Shown in pieces: positions 33,001-35,164 of a stretch of 35,164 nucleotides of DNA. The position numbers and the translations under genes are program-made. Source of the stretch: Prevotella brunnea (GTDB lineage Bacteria; Bacteroidota; Bacteroidia; Bacteroidales; Bacteroidaceae); contig NZ_SDIK01000013.1 of NCBI RefSeq assembly GCF_008016795.1, positions 1 through 35,164 of the forward strand, given 5' to 3'. Position 1 is the first letter of the stretch; each line of letters begins with the position of its first letter. The notes beneath the pieces are model-generated. The model made no database searches, had not been told where the DNA came from, and saw only the letters and a list, made by a program, of their open reading frames with translations.

Positions 33001-34475
33001 AGCCCTGACTGCTTTTCGCTGACGAGTGTTTCCTCGTCGTTATGCACTCTGTACACGTTATAGGTAACGTTGCCCACGTAGGTTCCGTTGAGGATTTCCG
33101 TTGGAGCGTCCCATGTTAGCTTGATGTGAGCGTTGTTCTCACCACTTCTTGTCAGTTCGATGTTTTCCGGAGCGCCCAATTCAGCGAAGCCCACCCAAAG
33201 GTTTTCGGTGTATTTGGAACCTTCTCCCGCAGCGTTGGAAGTAGTAATTTTAAAGTTGTTCATTCCTGCTTCAGCCGTAACCGTTGCTTCAGCCATTGCT
33301 CCCGGATTTACGTTTCCTTCGGCAGCCTTATTGCCATTGATATAGATGGTGTAGGTCAGTGCCGTGGCAGGTAATGTTTTTCCCGCGTAGGTTGTAGTGG
33401 GTGCGGTGAATTTCACTTTACCCGTTAGCGATTCTTTGATAAACTCATAGGAAACATTCGTTACTTTGTTTGGTGCGTCATCCGCTGCATCGGCAGCCGG
33501 GATTGCCATTCCGACTATTGCATTGGGGAGTGTGCCAACTGCATTAGCCGCGCCTGTTTGAAGATTAACGGTATAGAGTTTTGATACTCCGGTGGCATCC
33601 GTTGCTGCCCAATAGAATATGCCTGAAACCGGATCAATCTCACCGGTCTGTTCGTAGTAGGTTTTGTCGGATTTCAATAAGTTTACTCCCGTTGCGCCCA
33701 CGAGCGTTTCGTTACCTGTCGCCGGGTCGATCTTGTACAGGTTGCCGTCGGTTGCCACACCGTAAGCGAAATGATCTTTTCCGTAACCCAATGCCACATA
33801 ACGGTTTTGGCAAGCCTTGATGGTTGTACGGCTCTGTGAGGCATAATCGATAAAGCCCCATTCCAGGTTTTTCAGATTTTCATCGAAGAATTGTCCGAAC
33901 ACTTTGTTGGAACTCGGGTCTTTGGCTGTTTCCGTAGCCAGCAATGACTTGTTGAAAATCATGGCAGGTTCGTCTGTAGTGGGTTTCCATGTGTCGGTGT
34001 TGTACTCGTAGAGGTCTAACATCGTGTATCCCCCAAAAGTAGATACGCTCATTCCGTAGAATTTGTTACCGATGAGCGCGCAACCTCCATTGAACTTCAC
34101 TTCGAAGCCCATATTCGCGAGCGTGTTGAGGCTGATGGAGGCAGATGGGGTGAAAGATACTATCTCGCCATAGTCGTCTTTCACGAAACTACCCAATAAT
34201 TCCGTTTTACGAGCCGTTAGTGTGGGGTCGTTGGGTACGGATGTTGTGGGATATACCGGCATCATGGCAGGGAAGGGAGTTGCCATGCTTTTCTCTTTTG
34301 GTATCATTTGGTTGAATAACGAAAAGTCAGCGGAACGATTGCCACGCTGTTGTGAAATTCGTTTTTGAATTTCATGCTTGCGCGTCAAATGCTTGTTCAG
34401 CCTCGACTGCCCCAACGCGGGGACGGTCATGCAGATTGCAATCAGACACGCACAGAAAAAGGTAAATCTTTTCAT
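30015..34475 (-). CDS. Large secreted multidomain surface protein (Fn3, choice-of-anchor J, T9SS tail)
   Basis: The 1486-aa protein starts with a signal peptide (MKRFTFFCACLIAICMTVPALG), then a basic propeptide-like stretch (about 24-55). Residues about 100-340 look like a beta-propeller (WGFIDYASQSRT, YGVATDGNLYKIDPATGNE). Several fibronectin III-like modules follow (APENIELTRSGENN, YNVYRVHNDEETL). There are three jelly-roll regions of the choice-of-anchor J or cleaved-adhesin type (SDSWLISPPI, PQLVFDYKAAP, SDNWLISPALPG), and a CARDB-like domain (VELIAPNTVNKGHKADFKVR). The C terminus (YNVYTLDGVQVLK, HRGVYIINGKKV) is a T9SS sorting tail. It resembles adhesin parts of gingipains, but no peptidase domain was seen. 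It is probably an adhesin or matrix-binding protein, co-transcribed with the C10 peptidase downstream. Confidence 0.85.
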   Translation of the reverse strand: MKRFTFFCACLIAICMTVPALGQSRLNKHLTRKHEIQKRISQQRGNRSADFSLFNQMIPKEKSMATPFPAMMPVYPTTSVPNDPTLTARKTELLGSFVKDDYGEIVSFTPSASISLNTLANMGFEVKFNGGCALIGNKFYGMSVSTFGGYTMLDLYEYNTDTWKPTTDEPAMIFNKSLLATETAKDPSSNKVFGQFFDENLKNLEWGFIDYASQSRTTIKACQNRYVALGYGKDHFAYGVATDGNLYKIDPATGNETLVGATGVNLLKSDKTYYEQTGEIDPVSGIFYWAATDATGVSKLYTVNLQTGAANAVGTLPNAIVGMAIPAADAADDAPNKVTNVSYEFIKESLTGKVKFTAPTTTYAGKTLPATALTYTIYINGNKAAEGNVNPGAMAEATVTAEAGMNNFKITTSNAAGEGSKYTENLWVGFAELGAPENIELTRSGENNAHIKLTWDAPTEILNGTYVGNVTYNVYRVHNDEETLVSEKQSGLSFEEDLTPGKYSSYYYLVEAVNGDVEGDYNETKEFYFGKAYEPNYEETFDTKASGDSFVKINHVAMSYNDWAWDEEGQYMKCGSSLKGKSDSWLISPPIHLKAGYTYFVKYDILTPAAYKEKLEVKWGKDASEDEKKLTEVLMPVTLYPGKNSETTHYEKEITPTEDGNYNFGFHAVSDAGSFYVAMDNFKVEIGPLPTAPDVVTNLRGETEPSGLDQAFITFNAPTKNRKGEAITSLEKIVVMSGEREVQTIKPAVPGKEYTVIDKDAQHDNNTYDIFAYNEDGVGQKATITIKVGQDKPAKLDAITIADQLNSVKLSWNAPKAANGGVINPVGIWYQIHEVKSATQIEEIGQTEKGVTEFTIDDYKTFEGPQRIVYWAVTPRNASGSGGMKITTMLVGKPYQMPHHYDFAPGAEDKMFMASIPTANGDEWVLLKGESADGDNGCLSFDPKKTGTAMIMLGKVSLRGAVNPQLVFDYKAAPNAKRKIMFIAQPMNGAAERIVIKDFSTVSDATDWQKAVIDLPKELTKKNYIRFSILGDATEEQADAPVYIDNIHFIDPLPTDAAVELIAPNTVNKGHKADFKVRVTNLGKSDLTANTLVTVFVNDNETEQIALTKTLKTTESEVIPVNYQTSLNDNGEQINVKAEVITPGDIEKNNNTSTAAIAYAEANMPKPTNITKSADNQSSVSISWEEPQIETPVITEDFESYDPWTTTMGEWTLVDADKGYNVSLDGENFKFPHNREQFAFIVAQPKDYPDNKYKKHVTTHSGDKCAMSFLQVANLSKAVPMASDNWLISPALPGKAQTISFWAKNSGSFAETFEVRYSTDTNPKNILKFKKIGDTYTVKTGEWTEFTAELPENTRFFAIRQNTPAKTVTMFMLDDITFMKGNTPVSYNIYRDGILIGNSKNSSFNDQPDTDGTHTYSITAVYAGGMESEPVSIEVVTDIRNIESDGTSVYNVYTLDGVQVLKNAKDLNSLHRGVYIINGKKVMINK

Positions 34476-34940
34476 GTCATTGTGATTTTGTTAAAATACT
34501 ATTCTTTTAAAGTTATTTTCATATTCTGTTGTCTTTTACCGGCTTGCGATGGATGCCGGCAGAACGATTGTTCGGAAACTCCTTGAGACTTGAAACTTGA
34601 CTCGGTATAAGCAGTTGAGAATTTGTTTAACGCTCAAGCAAAATCCGGTTCAAGGAAGTTCCAAAGAACCAAAACAGTCTTTCGCTAAATAATTTGTCAT
34701 TTCATAATAAGGTTAAAATCCAGACACCTTAGCTTAGGTCGGTGCTAAATTATACATTTTTTTTAAAACATCCAAATTATCATGGTTTTTTCTGATTAAA
34801 ATTCTCCTTTTCGGAACATTGCGTGTCTAAGGATAAGGATAAAACATAAATCAGCACTCAATTTAGCCCCCAAAAATCAACTTTTATCAAGGTTGAAAGA
34901 GATGTCGATGGAAAGAGAAAAAATTTGATTTGAAAACACA
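34476..34940. other. Upstream region of the large surface-protein gene
   Basis: About 465 AT-rich bases without a credible gene. It contains a small CCGGC/GCCGG hairpin (34539-34559), a possible promoter at 34745-34775 and a palindrome-like ACCTTAGCTTAGGT near 34728-34741. It leads into element D. Confidence 0.5.
34745..34775 (-). promoter_or_regulatory. Possible promoter of the large surface-protein gene
   Basis: On the minus strand TTG (34775-34773), 20 bp and TAATTTAG (34752-34745) match the consensus with one change in the -7 box. It would give a leader of about 260 nt. Confidence 0.4.
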
Positions 34941-35052
34941 TTGATAATCAGATGTTTACAAACTGCTTTTCAAAAGCTTAGCTTTTACAACGCAAAAGCT
35001 TAGCTTTTGGCATGCGAAAGCTAAGCTTTTGAAAAGCAATAGCTAAGCTTTT
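34941..35052 (+). repeat. Element D: TGATAATCA box plus four 22-bp-spaced dyads
   Basis: TTGATAATCA (34941-34950), a 21-nt gap, then units at 34972 and 34994 (both perfect AAAAGCTTAGCTTTT), 35016 (GAAAGCTAAGCTTTT) and 35038 (AATAGCTAAGCTTTT), each 22 bp apart. Total 112 nt, same orientation as element C. Its first 31 nt match element A (minus strand) at 26 positions. It lies upstream of the large surface-protein gene; what lies to its right is outside the window. Confidence 0.93.
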
Positions 35053-35072
35053 GTCTTTTCCTGAATTCACTT

Positions 35073-35084
35073 GTCAGATCTGAC
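35073..35084. other. 12-bp perfect palindrome GTCAGATCTGAC
   Basis: GTCAGATCTGAC is fully self-complementary and lies 20 nt past element D. Related half-sites (CTTGTCA at 35100-35110 and CTTGACA near 35133) follow. It could be an operator for a gene beyond the window; no other evidence. Confidence 0.3.
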
Positions 35085-35164
35085 GATGTTTTTCTGTTTT
35101 ACTTGTCAAATATTTTCTTATTTACTGAATGACTTGACATTAACATTATATAGTTTAAATTTGA

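Noticed and set aside
34941..35052. Ordinary Rho-independent terminators as the explanation of the AAAAGCTTAGCTTTT dyads
   Set aside because: Each dyad gives only about 6 A/U-rich pairs with a 3-nt loop, real terminators with strong stems are seen elsewhere in the window, and terminators would not need four exactly phased copies and a box.

Overview
The window looks like a core-genome segment of a Bacteroidetes bacterium, most likely a Prevotella or close relative. The evidence is threefold. Promoters have the Bacteroidetes form TTG, 19-20 bp, TAnnTTTG. There are two secreted proteins with the short C-terminal tail ending in GVYI.GKK that is typical of type IX secretion (T9SS) cargo. The gene content is also characteristic: a C10 peptidase, DUF4840 and DUF4435 proteins, a VOR-type 2-oxoacid oxidoreductase and carboxynorspermidine synthase. 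No transposase, integrase, phage gene, rRNA or CRISPR array was seen.

Layout: 0.15-1.7 kb holds a small secreted calycin-like protein and an HU-related DNA-binding protein. 1.7-7 kb is a leftward run ffh-folD-TPR protein-ferredoxin-VOR alpha-beta-gamma, combining protein targeting, one-carbon metabolism and ferredoxin-linked oxidation of branched-chain 2-oxoacids. 7.2-8.9 kb is a rightward pair: a GYF/DUF4339 membrane protein and an acyl-ACP thioesterase. 9.2-12.1 kb has divergent transporters: a leftward urea-family transporter and a rightward AspT/YidE-type antiporter. The antiporter has a structured leader containing a possible 46-codon ORF. 12.3-13.2 kb is mostly non-coding and holds tRNA-Leu(UAG) plus a 22-bp-period repeat array. 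13.2-16.9 kb is leftward: DUF6621-like gene, carboxynorspermidine synthase, recA, rpsP. 17.2-19.0 kb is a rightward pair, a compact ABC-type ATPase and a DUF4435/TOPRIM-like protein. 19.2-22.5 kb is leftward dxs-trkA. 23-27 kb holds a DUF4840 lipoprotein, an exported bleomycin-hydrolase-like C1 peptidase and a membrane metallophosphoesterase. 27.4-34.5 kb is a leftward pair of large secreted proteins: a 1486-aa multidomain surface protein followed by a C10 cysteine peptidase.

Two things stand out. First, four intergenic copies (9.0, 22.7, 27.1 and 35.0 kb) of a 111-112-nt element share one plan: a TGATAATCA box, a gap of 20-21 nt, then exactly four 15-nt dyads related to AAAAGCTTAGCTTTT at strict 22-bp intervals. 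A different array near the tRNA (GGTAA...TTACC) uses the same 15+7 layout. I do not recognise either family. Second, the ATPase-DUF4435 pair has the composition of OLD-like and PARIS (AriA/AriB) antiphage systems, but with a small ATPase and in a housekeeping neighbourhood.
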